A stretch of 64,000 bases of DNA from Vogesella urethralis (GCF_007644045.2 NZ_VMDW02000090.1:75208-139207), one strand, 5' to 3'; positions 19,815 through 29,022 are shown, numbered from the stretch's first letter. Translations and numbers: made by a program. The notes: generated by a model from the sequence alone, not told the origin.

Positions 19815-21428
19815 ATGACCATCAAAGCCAAACTCATCCTGTTTACCCTGCTAGCCCTGCTGGCCGCGCTGGTGCCCAGCTTTGTCGGCCTGCGCCAGTT
19901 GCAAGCCACCGAGGCCAAACTTGAAGACGTCAACGGCCGGCTGATGCCGCGGCTGACGCTGGTGGCCAATATCCGCAGCACCTTCAAGGATTTGCGCATC
20001 GAAAACATCTATCTGGTGTACGAGGGGGCGCCGGCGTTCCGCGATGCGGCCAACCGTCGCCGTAGCGAAGCCATCAGCAAACTGGAAGGCTATCTGAAAC
20101 AGTATCTGAGCGGTGCCAGCGCAACCGCCGAGCAGCAGATGCACCAGCGCTTCATGCAGCAGCTGGCCGAATACAACAGCCGCTTTGACGGCCTGATGGC
20201 ACTGCGCGCACAGCAGGCCCCGGCAGACAAGATGACGGCTGCGGTGGACAGCTGGCGCAGTGTGGGCACGCAGCTGGGAAACTCGGTTTCCGCGCTGGTC
20301 AACGCCATTCTTGACGACACCGCGCGTACCCGCGAGCAGGCCGAACGGGATGTGGCCCAGGCCAAGGTGGTGTTCGGGGTGTCGCTGGGGCTGACCGTGC
20401 TGCTGCTGGTGGGCTTCAGCGTCGCCATCCTTGCCAGCATCAACCGGCCGGTACGCAAGGCTGTCGGGGCAGTACGGCACATTGCCGACCAGCAGGACTT
20501 GTCCTGTGAAGTGGAAGTCACCCACAACGACGAGATTGGCGGCTTGCTGCGTTCGTTCAACCTGCTGCTGGGCAAGATGCGTGACTCCATCCGCCAGCTG
20601 GGCGGGCATTCGCAGGCGGTTACCGTGGCGGCGGAGGGCTTGAGTGTTGCTTCCGATCAGGTAAAGCAGGGCGCCCACCACGCCAGCGTGTCTGCGGCCG
20701 AGATGGCCGCAGCCATCGAACAGGTGACGGTCAGCATCAACCAAATTGCCGAGCGTACCCGCGATGCCGACCAGCTTGCCATCGAAAGCGGCCGTCAGGT
20801 GGCCGCAGGCGAGGCGATGATCCAGGAGACCGTAGCCGAGATCGAGAGCATTTCCAGCGTGGTCAACGAAACCGCCCGCTACGTGGGCGAGCTGCAGACC
20901 CGCACCGAATCTATCGGCTCGGTGGTGAACGTGATTGTGGATATCGCCGATCAGATCAATCTGCTGGCGCTGAACGCAGCCATCGAGGCGGCACGGGCTG
21001 GCGAGAGCGGGCGTGGTTTTGCCGTGGTGGCCGACGAAGTGCGCAAGCTGGCCGAACGCACCACCAGCTCCACTTCGGAAATTACCAGCACGGTTTCCAG
21101 TATCCGCGAAGGGTCCAGTGAAACCGTCAATCTGATCGAAAACGTCGTGCAGCGGGTAGAGCAGGGCGTGGGCAAGGTCCGCGCCGCCGGCGACACCATC
21201 GGGCAGCTACGCCATCTGGCGCGGCAGGTGGAGCAGCAGGTCAGCGATATTGCCAATGCCATCCAGGAACAAAGCCACGCCAGCGGGCAGATCGCCAAAC
21301 AAGTGGAAAACATCGCCCAGATCGCCGAGGAAAGCAGCGTGGCTGCTGATAGCACCGCCGGCAACGCCATGCGCCTGCACGCACTGGCCGAAGCCATGCG
21401 CCAAGACGTGGCCTGCTACCGTACCTGA
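19815..21428 (+). CDS. 4HB-type methyl-accepting chemotaxis protein
   Basis: A 537-residue transmembrane chemoreceptor. It has an N-terminal helix (about 6-26), a helical-bundle periplasmic domain to about residue 185, a second helix (about 190-212), a HAMP linker, and an MCP signalling domain with [37 protein letters not shown]. The ligand is unknown. It starts six bases after the preceding receptor, so the HD-GYP gene and two receptors form a three-gene unit. Confidence 0.94.
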   Translation: MTIKAKLILFTLLALLAALVPSFVGLRQLQATEAKLEDVNGRLMPRLTLVANIRSTFKDLRIENIYLVYEGAPAFRDAANRRRSEAISKLEGYLKQYLSGASATAEQQMHQRFMQQLAEYNSRFDGLMALRAQQAPADKMTAAVDSWRSVGTQLGNSVSALVNAILDDTARTREQAERDVAQAKVVFGVSLGLTVLLLVGFSVAILASINRPVRKAVGAVRHIADQQDLSCEVEVTHNDEIGGLLRSFNLLLGKMRDSIRQLGGHSQAVTVAAEGLSVASDQVKQGAHHASVSAAEMAAAIEQVTVSINQIAERTRDADQLAIESGRQVAAGEAMIQETVAEIESISSVVNETARYVGELQTRTESIGSVVNVIVDIADQINLLALNAAIEAARAGESGRGFAVVADEVRKLAERTTSSTSEITSTVSSIREGSSETVNLIENVVQRVEQGVGKVRAAGDTIGQLRHLARQVEQQVSDIANAIQEQSHASGQIAKQVENIAQIAEESSVAADSTAGNAMRLHALAEAMRQDVACYRT

Positions 21429-21445
21429 CCGAAGGAGAGTTAAAG

Positions 21446-21676
21446 ATGTGCTACCCGGAAAAAAAGCGCCTGGCAGTGCTGGACGACTACAAGAAGCTGC
21501 GCAATGTCTCCGAGTTGTGCAGCAAGCACGGCATCGCCCGCGGCACTTTCTATAAATGGTTGCAGGAAAGCCTGAGCGAGCGGCCGCCGCAGCCGCGGCG
21601 CAAGCCGCAGCACGTGCCGACACACCTGTTGGCTATCGACAGTCTGCTGCGCCAACGCTGGACTAGGGCCTGTTAA
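21446..21676 (+). CDS. Small helix-turn-helix protein, transposase-N-terminus-like
   Basis: A 76-residue protein whose first 45 residues (NVSELCSKHGIARGTFYKWL in the centre) read as the helix-turn-helix head of an IS3- or IS630-type transposase. The remainder is a basic, Pro-rich tail. No catalytic DDE part follows, so it may be a transposase relic. It has a good ribosome site (GAAGGAG) and lies 17 bases after a chemoreceptor gene, so a domesticated small DNA-binding protein is also possible. Confidence in expression is low. Confidence 0.45.
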   Translation: MCYPEKKRLAVLDDYKKLRNVSELCSKHGIARGTFYKWLQESLSERPPQPRRKPQHVPTHLLAIDSLLRQRWTRAC

Positions 21677-21936
21677 CGCTATTTCTTGCTGTGGCGCAGG
21701 CCTGAGAAGATTTCCAATGTCAGGCGGAGGGCTTGCGCCGGGTGGCTCCCTGCGCAGCCCGACAACGCCGCAACGGAAAGCTTACCGGGCCTGCCCTCCG
21801 GGGCGCGCGATGCGGGGAGCGCTTTGTCAAACCGTGCTGGCAGGGTCCAGCAGACAGCGGTACGCCAGCCAGCACGCAAAACACCCCCTGCCTATGAAGC
21901 AAACGGGGGGACATGACTCGGCTGGCACGCTGTGGT
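21677..21936. other. 260-base gap without a supported gene
   Basis: Short open frames on both strands have no recognisable content. The left edge (GGGCCTGTTAACGC) resembles an insertion-sequence end, but no matching inverted end was found within the gap. It separates the chemoreceptor operon from the converging transport operon. Confidence 0.4.
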
Positions 21937-22797
21937 TTAGGCGGCCTGCCGGGGACGGCCCAGGCTATTCAGCCACAGCGATAGCAAGATCACCCCGCCA
22001 CCCAGCGCCAGCCTTTGCAGGTCGGTATCGCGGTGCCACAGCAGCACATTCACCAACAGGCCGGCCGGCACGTGCAGTTCGTTCATGATGGCCAGCGTGC
22101 CGGCGCTGACGCGGGTACTGCCTTTCACCCACCAGTACATGCCCAGCGCAGTGGCAAACACGCCCATATACAGCAACACCCCCCATTGCAGGCTGGTGTG
22201 CGGCAGGCGCGAACTGTCGCCAAACAACAGGAAGGACGGCAGCGCCAGCAGCATGGCACCCAGAAAAAAGTGGCCGAACAGCCGGTGCAGCGGCACTGCG
22301 GTGGGGTAGCGCTGTAGCAGGCGGCGGCATAACACCTGGCCGGCGGCAAAGGTGAGGTTGGCCAGCTGCAGCAACAGGAAACCGGTGAGGTAATCCCCCG
22401 TCAGCGGCTGGAAGCGGATGATGATGCCGCCACCCACCGCCACTGCTGCGGCCAACAGTGCCCAGTGGTTGAGCCGGCGCGACAGGGCGTCGTCCAGCAA
22501 GGTGACGTAGATCGGTGTCAGTACGGTAAACAGCAAGACTTCGGCTACCGTCAGTACATGGAAGCTGCGGTACAGGCACAGGTAGGTCACGCCAAACTGC
22601 AGCGCGCCAGCCAGCCAGAAGCCGCCCAACAGCCGGCGTGGCAAACCGCGCCAGGTGGTAAACGGCAGGAACAGCGCGGCGGCCACCAGCACGCGTAGCA
22701 GCACGGCAAAGTCGCTGTCCACCTTGCCGGCCAGGTATTCGCCGATCAGGCTGAAAGAAAACGCCCACAAGGCGGTGACGGTGATCAGATAAGGCAT
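21937..22797 (-). CDS. DMT-superfamily (EamA) transporter
   Basis: An integral membrane protein of 286 residues with about ten hydrophobic helices arranged as two EamA repeats, e.g. ITVTALWAFSFSLIGEYLAG at the start and GVFATALGMYWW in the second repeat. Such proteins usually export amino acids, amines or other small metabolites. It is the last gene of the minus-strand metal-uptake operon, so it may export a related metabolite or chelator; this is inference. ATG 22797 (MPYLITV) is preferred to a TTG 15 bases upstream. Confidence 0.85.
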   Translation of the reverse strand: MPYLITVTALWAFSFSLIGEYLAGKVDSDFAVLLRVLVAAALFLPFTTWRGLPRRLLGGFWLAGALQFGVTYLCLYRSFHVLTVAEVLLFTVLTPIYVTLLDDALSRRLNHWALLAAAVAVGGGIIIRFQPLTGDYLTGFLLLQLANLTFAAGQVLCRRLLQRYPTAVPLHRLFGHFFLGAMLLALPSFLLFGDSSRLPHTSLQWGVLLYMGVFATALGMYWWVKGSTRVSAGTLAIMNELHVPAGLLVNVLLWHRDTDLQRLALGGGVILLSLWLNSLGRPRQAA

Positions 22798-22839
22798 GGT
22801 TGTCGGAGCCAAAAAAGCGAAAGGGCGGATGATAGGCGG

Positions 22840-24081
22840 TCAGGCGGCATCCGCAAAGCAGGCGCTGGTACGCGTCTGCTCCCGCCGCAACTGGCGGTAC
22901 AGCAAACCGCCCGCCAGCAGGCCGGCGGCGGCCAGGCCGTACCACAGCGCCGGCGGCGGCGTGCTGCCAGCCTCGCCCAGTACGGCACCAATGCCCACAT
23001 TGGCCAACAAGGCCACGCAACCGCCGCTGCTGGCGTGAAAACCGTAATAGCCACCCAGCGGCTGCTGCCCGGCGTAATGTGGCAGATGCGCCGAGAACAG
23101 CGGGTAGCACAGGATGGACCCCAGCGAAAACACCACCGCCATGCCTAACACCGCCAGCGCTGGCCAGCTGGCCAGCCATGCCAGCAGCAGGTAGCTGCTA
23201 CCCATCAGCGCCAGCCCCAAGCCCATGCCGGCGGCCAAGCCCAGTCGTTGCTGTACCAGACGGGTGGCGGCCAACTGCATGCACACCCCGATGGCGGCGG
23301 TAACGGTGAATACGCTGCCCAGCAGCCAGGTGGCATGCGGCTGGCTGTGAATGAAGGCGGGCACCGCCAGGTACAGCTGGTGGAACAGCAGCGAGTAACA
23401 GCTGGCCAGCGCGGTAAAGCGCAGGAACGCACGGTTCTGCAGCAGCTGGCGCCATTGTTGCCAGATGCTGTCCTTGCCGCGCTGCGCGCGGGGTGGTTCA
23501 CCCGGCAGGACGCGCCACTGCAGCACGGTCAGCAACAGGAACACGCCGCCCGACACCATGCCGGTCAGCGCATAGCTGACGCCGGTAAGCAGCATGCCGG
23601 CCAGCGGCCCCAGCAGCATGCCGGCCTCGCTGGCCAGATTGTGCAGGGCAAACGCCTGCTGCCTTTGCGTGGCATCGCGGCACTCGGCGGCCAGATAGGC
23701 TTGCGCGCACGGCGTGAACAGCGCCCCGGCAAAACCGGTAAGAAAGGCGGCCAGCAACAGCAGCGGCAAGTGCTCGGCCCAACCCAGCAGCGCAAAGCCG
23801 GCACTGCGCACCAGGCAGCCGCCGATAATGGCCGGGCGGTAGCCGATGCGGTCGCCCAGCGTACCGCCCAGCAAGAACAAACCCTGCTGGCTGAACACGC
23901 GCATGCCCATCACCAGGCCGGCGGCCCAGCCGGCCATACCCAGCGTGCCGCCCAGGTGCTGCGCCAGGAAGGGCATCATCATGTAGAAGCCCAGATTGAA
24001 GGCCAGGCCGTTGGCGACCAGCAGCCGTGCCGCCGGGCTTAGTTGCTGCCACGTACGGCGGCTGTCGGCAAGCGATGCCAT
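22840..24081 (-). CDS. MFS efflux transporter, MdtH-like
   Basis: A 413-residue protein with twelve predicted membrane segments. The early block GWAAGLVMGMRVFSQQGLFLLGGTLGDRIGYRPAIIGG holds the MFS loop-2/3 signature (shown split here: GGTLGDRIGYRP). Its layout recalls MdtH and EntS-type drug or siderophore exporters. It starts directly at the pseudoazurin stop codon with no gap, so the two are translationally linked. Its place in a Fur-box-controlled ABC operon suggests export or cytoplasmic release of a metal chelator, but this is not shown. Confidence 0.85.
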   Translation of the reverse strand: MASLADSRRTWQQLSPAARLLVANGLAFNLGFYMMMPFLAQHLGGTLGMAGWAAGLVMGMRVFSQQGLFLLGGTLGDRIGYRPAIIGGCLVRSAGFALLGWAEHLPLLLLAAFLTGFAGALFTPCAQAYLAAECRDATQRQQAFALHNLASEAGMLLGPLAGMLLTGVSYALTGMVSGGVFLLLTVLQWRVLPGEPPRAQRGKDSIWQQWRQLLQNRAFLRFTALASCYSLLFHQLYLAVPAFIHSQPHATWLLGSVFTVTAAIGVCMQLAATRLVQQRLGLAAGMGLGLALMGSSYLLLAWLASWPALAVLGMAVVFSLGSILCYPLFSAHLPHYAGQQPLGGYYGFHASSGGCVALLANVGIGAVLGEAGSTPPPALWYGLAAAGLLAGGLLYRQLRREQTRTSACFADAA

Positions 24082-24531
24082 TCAGGGTGTCACTTGTTGC
24101 AGCAGCGCATCCACGCGCTGGCTGTTGCTGTACATGCGGCCTTTCTGTGCCTGCATGCTGGCTTGCACCGCTGCCAGGTTGGCCGCAGGCCCGGCCTGGA
24201 TCAGCCCGATCATGCCCATCATCAGGTGAGGCGGGCACTGGTAAAAGTACAGGCCAGGCTGGCCAAGGGTGACGGTATAGGCCTGATCTTCGCTGCTTTG
24301 CCAGTTGCTGGCACCGGCAGGTACCGCCAGGCTGCGCACGTAGTGGCCGCTGGTTTCCGGCACAAAGCGTACCGTGTCGCCTACTTCGGCGCGAACAAAG
24401 GCGGGCTCAAATACCATGGTGGCACCATCGCTGCCGATGTTCAGCATGCGGACGACGTGTTCGGCGGCCAGCGCCGGGGTGGCGAGGGTGGCCAGCAGCA
24501 GGGCAGTGGCCAGGGAGTGACGGTTCAGCAT
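24082..24531 (-). CDS. Pseudoazurin-like type 1 copper protein
   Basis: A 149-residue periplasmic cupredoxin. It has a signal peptide (MLNRHSLATALLLATLA, cleaved after ALA-A), then a plastocyanin fold with copper ligands H63 (SGHYV), C99 and H102 (YQCPPH) and M107. The Cys-x2-His-x4-Met spacing matches pseudoazurin. Pseudoazurins pass electrons to copper nitrite reductase or N2O reductase; neither is in this window. The gene overlaps the upstream ATPase gene by 7 bases and abuts the downstream MFS gene, embedding it in an iron-type ABC operon. Start ATG 24531 is fixed by the signal peptide. Confidence 0.9.
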   Translation of the reverse strand: MLNRHSLATALLLATLATPALAAEHVVRMLNIGSDGATMVFEPAFVRAEVGDTVRFVPETSGHYVRSLAVPAGASNWQSSEDQAYTVTLGQPGLYFYQCPPHLMMGMIGLIQAGPAANLAAVQASMQAQKGRMYSNSQRVDALLQQVTP

Positions 24532-25307
24532 GGTTGCGGGTGCTCCTGTCTCAGGGTACGGATATACGGTTGGCCGTCGCGGTCGTGGTGGATGTCTACC
24601 GGCACCTGGTACAGGCGGCTGATCAGCGCGGCGTCCAGCACCTGGGCAGGCGGGCCGAAGGCCTGCAGCTTGCCGCCGGCCAGTACGATCAGCTGGTCGG
24701 CAAACTGGGCGGCCAGGTTCAGGTCGTGCAGTACTACCAGGCTTACCCACTGTTTGGCGCGCGTCTGGTGGTGCAGGTGTTCCATCAATTGCATCTGGTG
24801 TTGCAGGTCCAGCGCGCTGACCGGTTCGTCCAGCATCATGATCTGCGGGTCGCGCAGCAGCACCTGGGCAAACAGCACCATCTGGCGTTGCCCGCCGCTG
24901 AGCGAGTACAGCGCCCGGTCGGCCAGGTGGGCGATGCCCAGCGCCTGCAGCGCTTGCAGCGCAGCCAGAATGTCTTCGTCGGCCAGGCGCATGCTCAGGC
25001 TGTCCAGCCGGCCCAGCACCACCACTTCCAGCACGCTCAGGTCCAGCTCCAGCTGGATGTTCTGCGGCATGTAGCCAAAGCGTTTGCGCCAGCGCGCCAG
25101 ATGCAGCCGCGACAGCGGCTCGCCGTCAAAACGGATGTCACCTGCTTCGGGGGCAAGCTCGCCGAACAGCGCACGCAGCAAGCTGGTCTTGCCGGTGCCG
25201 TTGGGGCCGATGATCACGTGCAGCTGGCCGGGCTGCAGTTGCAGGTTCAGCCCGTCTACCAGCGTTTGCTTGCCGATGGCCAGCGTCAGTTTGTTCAGCT
25301 CAAGCAC
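24525..25307 (-). CDS. FecE/FhuC-type ABC transporter ATPase
   Basis: A 260-residue ATPase with Walker A GPNGTGKTS, Q-loop FGYMPQNIQ, signature LSGGQRQM, Walker B IMMLDEP and the switch His in VLHDLNLAAQ. These are standard for importers of iron-siderophores, haem or cobalamin. It overlaps the permease gene upstream by 8 bases and the pseudoazurin gene downstream, so the operon is tightly coupled. The substrate is unknown. Confidence 0.93.
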   Translation of the reverse strand: MLELNKLTLAIGKQTLVDGLNLQLQPGQLHVIIGPNGTGKTSLLRALFGELAPEAGDIRFDGEPLSRLHLARWRKRFGYMPQNIQLELDLSVLEVVVLGRLDSLSMRLADEDILAALQALQALGIAHLADRALYSLSGGQRQMVLFAQVLLRDPQIMMLDEPVSALDLQHQMQLMEHLHHQTRAKQWVSLVVLHDLNLAAQFADQLIVLAGGKLQAFGPPAQVLDAALISRLYQVPVDIHHDRDGQPYIRTLRQEHPQPC

Positions 25308-26352
25308 GTTTGCGCCCCTTTCCCAGGATCAGCCAGATGAAAAACGGCACGCCGATGATGGCGGTGACGATACCGATCGGGAACAAGGCCCCGGGGATGA
25401 TGGATTTGGACAGTACCGACGACACCGACAGCATGCAGGCGCCGCACAAGGCAGAGAGCGGAATCAGGAAGCGCTGGTCTTCGCCGATCAGCATGCGGGC
25501 GATGTGCGGTGCCACCAGGCCGATAAAGCCGATGATGCCGACAAAGCTGATGGCGGTAGCCGTCATCAAGGCCACCAGCACCAGCGTTTTCAGGCGCAGG
25601 CGGGTAACGTCTACCCCCAGGCTGCGTGCCCGTGCCTCACCCAGCCGCAGGCAGGTAAGCTGCCATGCGTCGCGGTACAGCAGGACGGCACAGAGCACGG
25701 TCACCGCGGCGGTAATGGCCAGCGAGTCCCAGGTGGTACGCATCAGGCTGCCGAACAGCCAGAACACGATCTGCTGGTTCAGTTCCGGCGACGACAGGAA
25801 CTGCAGCAGCGACAGCAGCGACTGGAACAGGAACAGCAAGGCAATGCCGGCCAGGATGATGGTCTGGCTGCTCACGTGCTGCATCAGCGCCAGGCCGAAC
25901 AGCAAGCCTGCGGCCAACATGCAGCAAACAAAGGCACCCACAGGAATGGCAATTAGCGGAGACAGGCCGAAACCGCCGCTGACCAGCGCCAGCGCGGCAC
26001 CAAAACCGGCCGCTGCCGCCAGGCCCAGCGTAAACGGGCTGGCCAGCGGGTTGTCCAGCAGGGTCTGCATCTGCGCGCCGCCCAGGCCCAGCGCCGCGCC
26101 GACGACCAGCGCCATCAGCGCAATGGGCAGGCGCATGTCCATCACGATGGCCTGGGTCATGCTGTCGGCTTGCGATGGCGACAGCAAGGTGGTCACCACG
26201 TCACGCAATGGCAGCAGTGACGGGCCGGTGGCGACGTCCAGCAGCAGGCTGCCGGCAATCAGCAACACAAAGAACAGCAGATAACGCCAGCGGCGCTTTT
26301 CGCGCGAGCGCTGGCGGGCAAGTGCGCTGTGTAGCGCGGTGGAATCCAGCAT
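25300..26352 (-). CDS. FecCD-family ABC permease
   Basis: A 350-residue integral membrane protein with about nine to ten helices. It has the FecCD hallmarks GAALGLGGAQMQTLLDNPLASP and the ATPase-coupling region GIIGFIGLVAPHIARMLIGE, each stated here in part. One polypeptide would form a homodimer. The start is ATG 26352 (MLDSTALHS), which follows two hairpins after the binding-protein gene. It pairs with the adjacent ATPase. Confidence 0.93.
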   Translation of the reverse strand: MLDSTALHSALARQRSREKRRWRYLLFFVLLIAGSLLLDVATGPSLLPLRDVVTTLLSPSQADSMTQAIVMDMRLPIALMALVVGAALGLGGAQMQTLLDNPLASPFTLGLAAAAGFGAALALVSGGFGLSPLIAIPVGAFVCCMLAAGLLFGLALMQHVSSQTIILAGIALLFLFQSLLSLLQFLSSPELNQQIVFWLFGSLMRTTWDSLAITAAVTVLCAVLLYRDAWQLTCLRLGEARARSLGVDVTRLRLKTLVLVALMTATAISFVGIIGFIGLVAPHIARMLIGEDQRFLIPLSALCGACMLSVSSVLSKSIIPGALFPIGIVTAIIGVPFFIWLILGKGRKRA

Positions 26353-26381
26353 GGATGACTCCGGTACGGTAAACGGGAAAA

Positions 26382-26443
26382 GGCAGGCCTGTAGCCTGCC
26401 GGGGTAAAAGGGGGGCAGCGTGCAACCCGGTTGCCCGGGTTGC
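26382..26443 (-). terminator. Two hairpins between binding-protein and permease genes
   Basis: GCAACCCGG/CCGGGTTGC (26422-26443, loop 4) and GGCAGGC/GCCTGCC (26382-26400, loop 5, then TTTT on the minus strand) lie between genes of one operon. Such intercistronic stems usually attenuate or stabilise the upstream mRNA, leaving more binding protein than membrane components. Confidence 0.6.
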
Positions 26444-26449
26444 CGGCGC

Positions 26450-27550
26450 TTACAGGCCCACCATGAAGGTACCGCCGGCAGCAACCGGCAAGTAGCGTTG
26501 GTAGAAGCGCAGGTAGTTGGCCTCCGGCTGGAGGTCCTTGAACAGCGACGGGTACAGCGCCTTGGCCATGAACTGCACCATGGTGTAGTCCAGCACCGTG
26601 CGCGATGCGCCTTGGTAGACGCCATAGACGCGCTGGTTTTTCACTGCCGGCAGGCTGGTCCAGCCACTGCGCTGGCTGAAACCCTGCAGGCGCTGGGTGG
26701 CGATCTTGCGGTCCACGCCCTGGCCCAGCAGCATGGCGGTAGGGTTCTTGGTGGATTCGGTACCAGAGATGAAGACCACCTCCGGTTGTGCTGCCAGCAC
26801 CTTTTCCGGGTTCATCGGGCCGTACCATTCCACGAACGGTGCGGCAATATTGTCGCCGCCGGCCAGCGCACCCAGCGGGCCCCACATGCCTTTGCCGTAG
26901 CTGAAGCCGTATTCGGACGGCCCCTTGTTGCCGAATTCCACGTAGAAGCGCGGCTTGGGCAAACCGGCCTTGGCAATGCGCTGCTGCACCTGGGTGATGG
27001 CTTGGGTGTACTCGTTGGCCAGCTGGGTGGCGCGTTTTTCGTCACCGGCAATCTTGCCCAGCAGCAGGGTGCTGGCGCGGTGGTTGGCCGGCAGCTCCAT
27101 GTTGTAGTCCACCACCACCACCGGCACGCCGGCATCTTCCAGGCGCTTCACGTCCGGGCCCAGGCCCTTGTACTGCCATTCGGCCAGTACCAGCACGTCC
27201 GGCTTCAGTGCCAGTACTTTTTCAACCGAAAAGGTCTGCACTTCTACCTCGCCCACGTCGGCCAGTGTTTTCAGCGACGGGCGCTTGGCGCTAAACAGTG
27301 CCCAGTTAGCCGGGCGCCAGCCTTCCCATGCTTCGCGCGAGATGCCTACCACCTTGTCGTACGCCTTTTCGCCGCCAATGGCCATGTAGTCTTCGAAGTA
27401 GAAGCCCAGCACCACGCGCTTGGCGGGCAGGTCCAGTTTGACCTGGCGGCCAACGATGTCTTTCACGGTGACCGGGGCGGCCAGGGAGAGGGCGGGCACG
27501 GCCAGCAGCGAGGCCAGCAGCACGGTTTGCTTCAAGGTGGATCGGGTCAT
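26450..27550 (-). CDS. Periplasmic metal/siderophore-binding protein (FecB-type)
   Basis: A 366-residue class III solute-binding protein with a signal peptide (LLASLLAVPALSLAA) and the standard N-terminal strand VKDIVGRQVKLDLPAKRVV. It is the first gene of the operon that encodes the FecCD permease and ATPase, so it delivers the substrate. It is clearly paralogous to the divergent gene starting at 27833; shared blocks include LPAVKNQRVY and the closing FYQRYLP. A Fur-like box lies 27 bases upstream. The substrate is probably ferric siderophore or haem, but the sequence does not settle it. Confidence 0.9.
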   Translation of the reverse strand: MTRSTLKQTVLLASLLAVPALSLAAPVTVKDIVGRQVKLDLPAKRVVLGFYFEDYMAIGGEKAYDKVVGISREAWEGWRPANWALFSAKRPSLKTLADVGEVEVQTFSVEKVLALKPDVLVLAEWQYKGLGPDVKRLEDAGVPVVVVDYNMELPANHRASTLLLGKIAGDEKRATQLANEYTQAITQVQQRIAKAGLPKPRFYVEFGNKGPSEYGFSYGKGMWGPLGALAGGDNIAAPFVEWYGPMNPEKVLAAQPEVVFISGTESTKNPTAMLLGQGVDRKIATQRLQGFSQRSGWTSLPAVKNQRVYGVYQGASRTVLDYTMVQFMAKALYPSLFKDLQPEANYLRFYQRYLPVAAGGTFMVGL

Positions 27551-27576
27551 GTCGGTATCCTGTCATTGTGATTTTT

Positions 27577-27591
27577 TGAGAATTATTCTTG
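27577..27591. promoter_or_regulatory. Fur-like box for the minus-strand transport operon
   Basis: TGAGAATTATTCTTG follows the 7-1-7 Fur arrangement (TGATAAT-N-ATTATCA) at 10 of 14 positions and contains a good internal dyad AGAAT-T-ATTCT. It lies in the promoter region of the first binding-protein gene. A further AATAAGAATGA element is at about 27616. Iron control is inferred. Confidence 0.6.
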
Positions 27592-27797
27592 TTTGTGGAT
27601 TTGCCAGTCAATGCAAATAAGAATGAAGTGCAATAAATAACCATGTTGCGAGCGTGCTAAAGCCGCTGACGGTCATCCTGTGCTGAAATCGATCTCACTT
27701 CGGGCATGTTCCACTCCATTGGCCGCAGGCCTGTGCCTGGCGGTGCGCTGTCTTAGCGGCATGGCATGGGAAGGCGGCTTGTCTGTCATTTTGCAAA

Positions 27798-27812
27798 TGC
27801 TAATAATTGCCA
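27798..27812. promoter_or_regulatory. Fur-like box for the plus-strand binding protein
   Basis: TGCTAATAATTGCCA matches the 7-1-7 Fur pattern at 11 of 14 positions and lies 21 bases before the ATG at 27833. It would repress by covering the promoter. Confidence 0.55.
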
Positions 27813-27832
27813 TTTTTAAAAAGGGAGACAAA

Positions 27833-28954
27833 ATGGGCGCCTCATTCCGGACAAAGTCCTTGCTTGCCAGCCTGCTGCTGAGCGCTATCGCCAACCATGT
27901 CGCGGCCAAGCCGGTCGTGGTGGAAGACGTATTGGGCCGCAAGGTGACGGTGGACGCGCCAGCCAAGCGCGTGATGCTGGGCTTCTATATTGAGGATTAC
28001 TTTGCCGTGGCCGGTGACAAGGGCTACGACCGCCTGGCCGGCATGTCACGTGGCTGGTTCGTCAAGTCGCGCCCGGCCACCTGGGCCATGTACGTGGCCA
28101 GCAAGCCGCAGCTGGCCAAAGTGCCGGACGTGGGGAACGTGCAAGACCAGACCTTTTCCATCGAAAAAGTGATGGCCGCCAAGCCTGACGTGGTGGTATT
28201 GGCCGACTGGCAATACAAGGCGCTGGGCCCGGAAGTAGCACGCATGGAAGCGGCACGCATTCCGGTGGTGGTAGTGGACTACAACGCCCAAACGCTGGAG
28301 CGCCACCTGGCCAGCACCCGCATCCTGGGGCAGATCAGCGGCGAAACCGACCGCGCACAGCGTATTGCCAATGACTACCGCCAGGTGGTGGAAACCATTA
28401 CCCAGCGCGTCGCCAAGTCCAAGCGCACGCCGCCGCGCATCTATATCGAGCTGGGCGACAAGGGGCCGGCCGAATACAGCTACACCTATGGCAAGAATAT
28501 GTGGGGTGCCATGGCCCAGCTGGCTGGCGGGGACAATATTGCCCAGCCGTTTGTCAAAGACTGGGGCACCATCCACCCGGAACAGCTGATGGCCAGCAAG
28601 CCGGAAGTCATCCTGATCGCCGGTTACGAAAGCGTCACCAGCCCCAGCGCCATGCAGATCGGTCAGGACATCGCGGCCGCCAGCGCCTTGCAGCGGCTGA
28701 AGGGCTTTACCCAGCGCCCCGGCTGGGCCGACCTGCCGGCGGTGAAAAACCAGCGCGTCTACGCCGTGTACCACGGTGCTACTCGTAGCGTGATGGACGC
28801 CGCCTTGCTGCAGTACGTCGCCAAAACCCTGTACCCGGACCTGTTCCGCGACCTGAACCCGTTGGCGACCTACCTGGGCTTCTATCAGCGCTACCTGCCG
28901 ATCCGCCCGCACGGCACTTTCATGCTGGGCCTGAACGGTAGCGACAAGCTGTAA
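27833..28954 (+). CDS. Second FecB-type periplasmic binding protein, paralogue of the divergent one
   Basis: A 373-residue solute-binding protein with a signal peptide (SLLASLLLSAIANHVAA) and the strand VEDVLGRKVTVDAPAKRVMLG. It aligns along its whole length with the product of 26450-27550. It has no permease of its own, so it probably shares the FecCD/ATPase across the gap, perhaps for a related ligand. ATG 27833 has a strong AAAGGGAG ribosome site and puts the signal peptide at the N-terminus; an upstream in-frame start at 27680 would add 51 unlikely residues across the Fur-like box. Confidence 0.9.
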   Translation: MGASFRTKSLLASLLLSAIANHVAAKPVVVEDVLGRKVTVDAPAKRVMLGFYIEDYFAVAGDKGYDRLAGMSRGWFVKSRPATWAMYVASKPQLAKVPDVGNVQDQTFSIEKVMAAKPDVVVLADWQYKALGPEVARMEAARIPVVVVDYNAQTLERHLASTRILGQISGETDRAQRIANDYRQVVETITQRVAKSKRTPPRIYIELGDKGPAEYSYTYGKNMWGAMAQLAGGDNIAQPFVKDWGTIHPEQLMASKPEVILIAGYESVTSPSAMQIGQDIAAASALQRLKGFTQRPGWADLPAVKNQRVYAVYHGATRSVMDAALLQYVAKTLYPDLFRDLNPLATYLGFYQRYLPIRPHGTFMLGLNGSDKL

Positions 28955-28978
28955 AAGCCGACTACCTCGGCTCTAGCT

Positions 28979-29014
28979 GCGCCCCCGTTGCCAGACTGTC
29001 TGCACCGGGGGCGC
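28979..29014. terminator. GC-rich hairpin between converging genes
   Basis: GCGCCCCCG (28979-28987) and CGGGGGCGC (29006-29014) form a 9-bp perfect stem between the second binding-protein gene and the BPL_N gene. There is no T-tract, so it is a terminator only by position. Confidence 0.45.
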
Positions 29015-29022
29015 GTTGCCCT

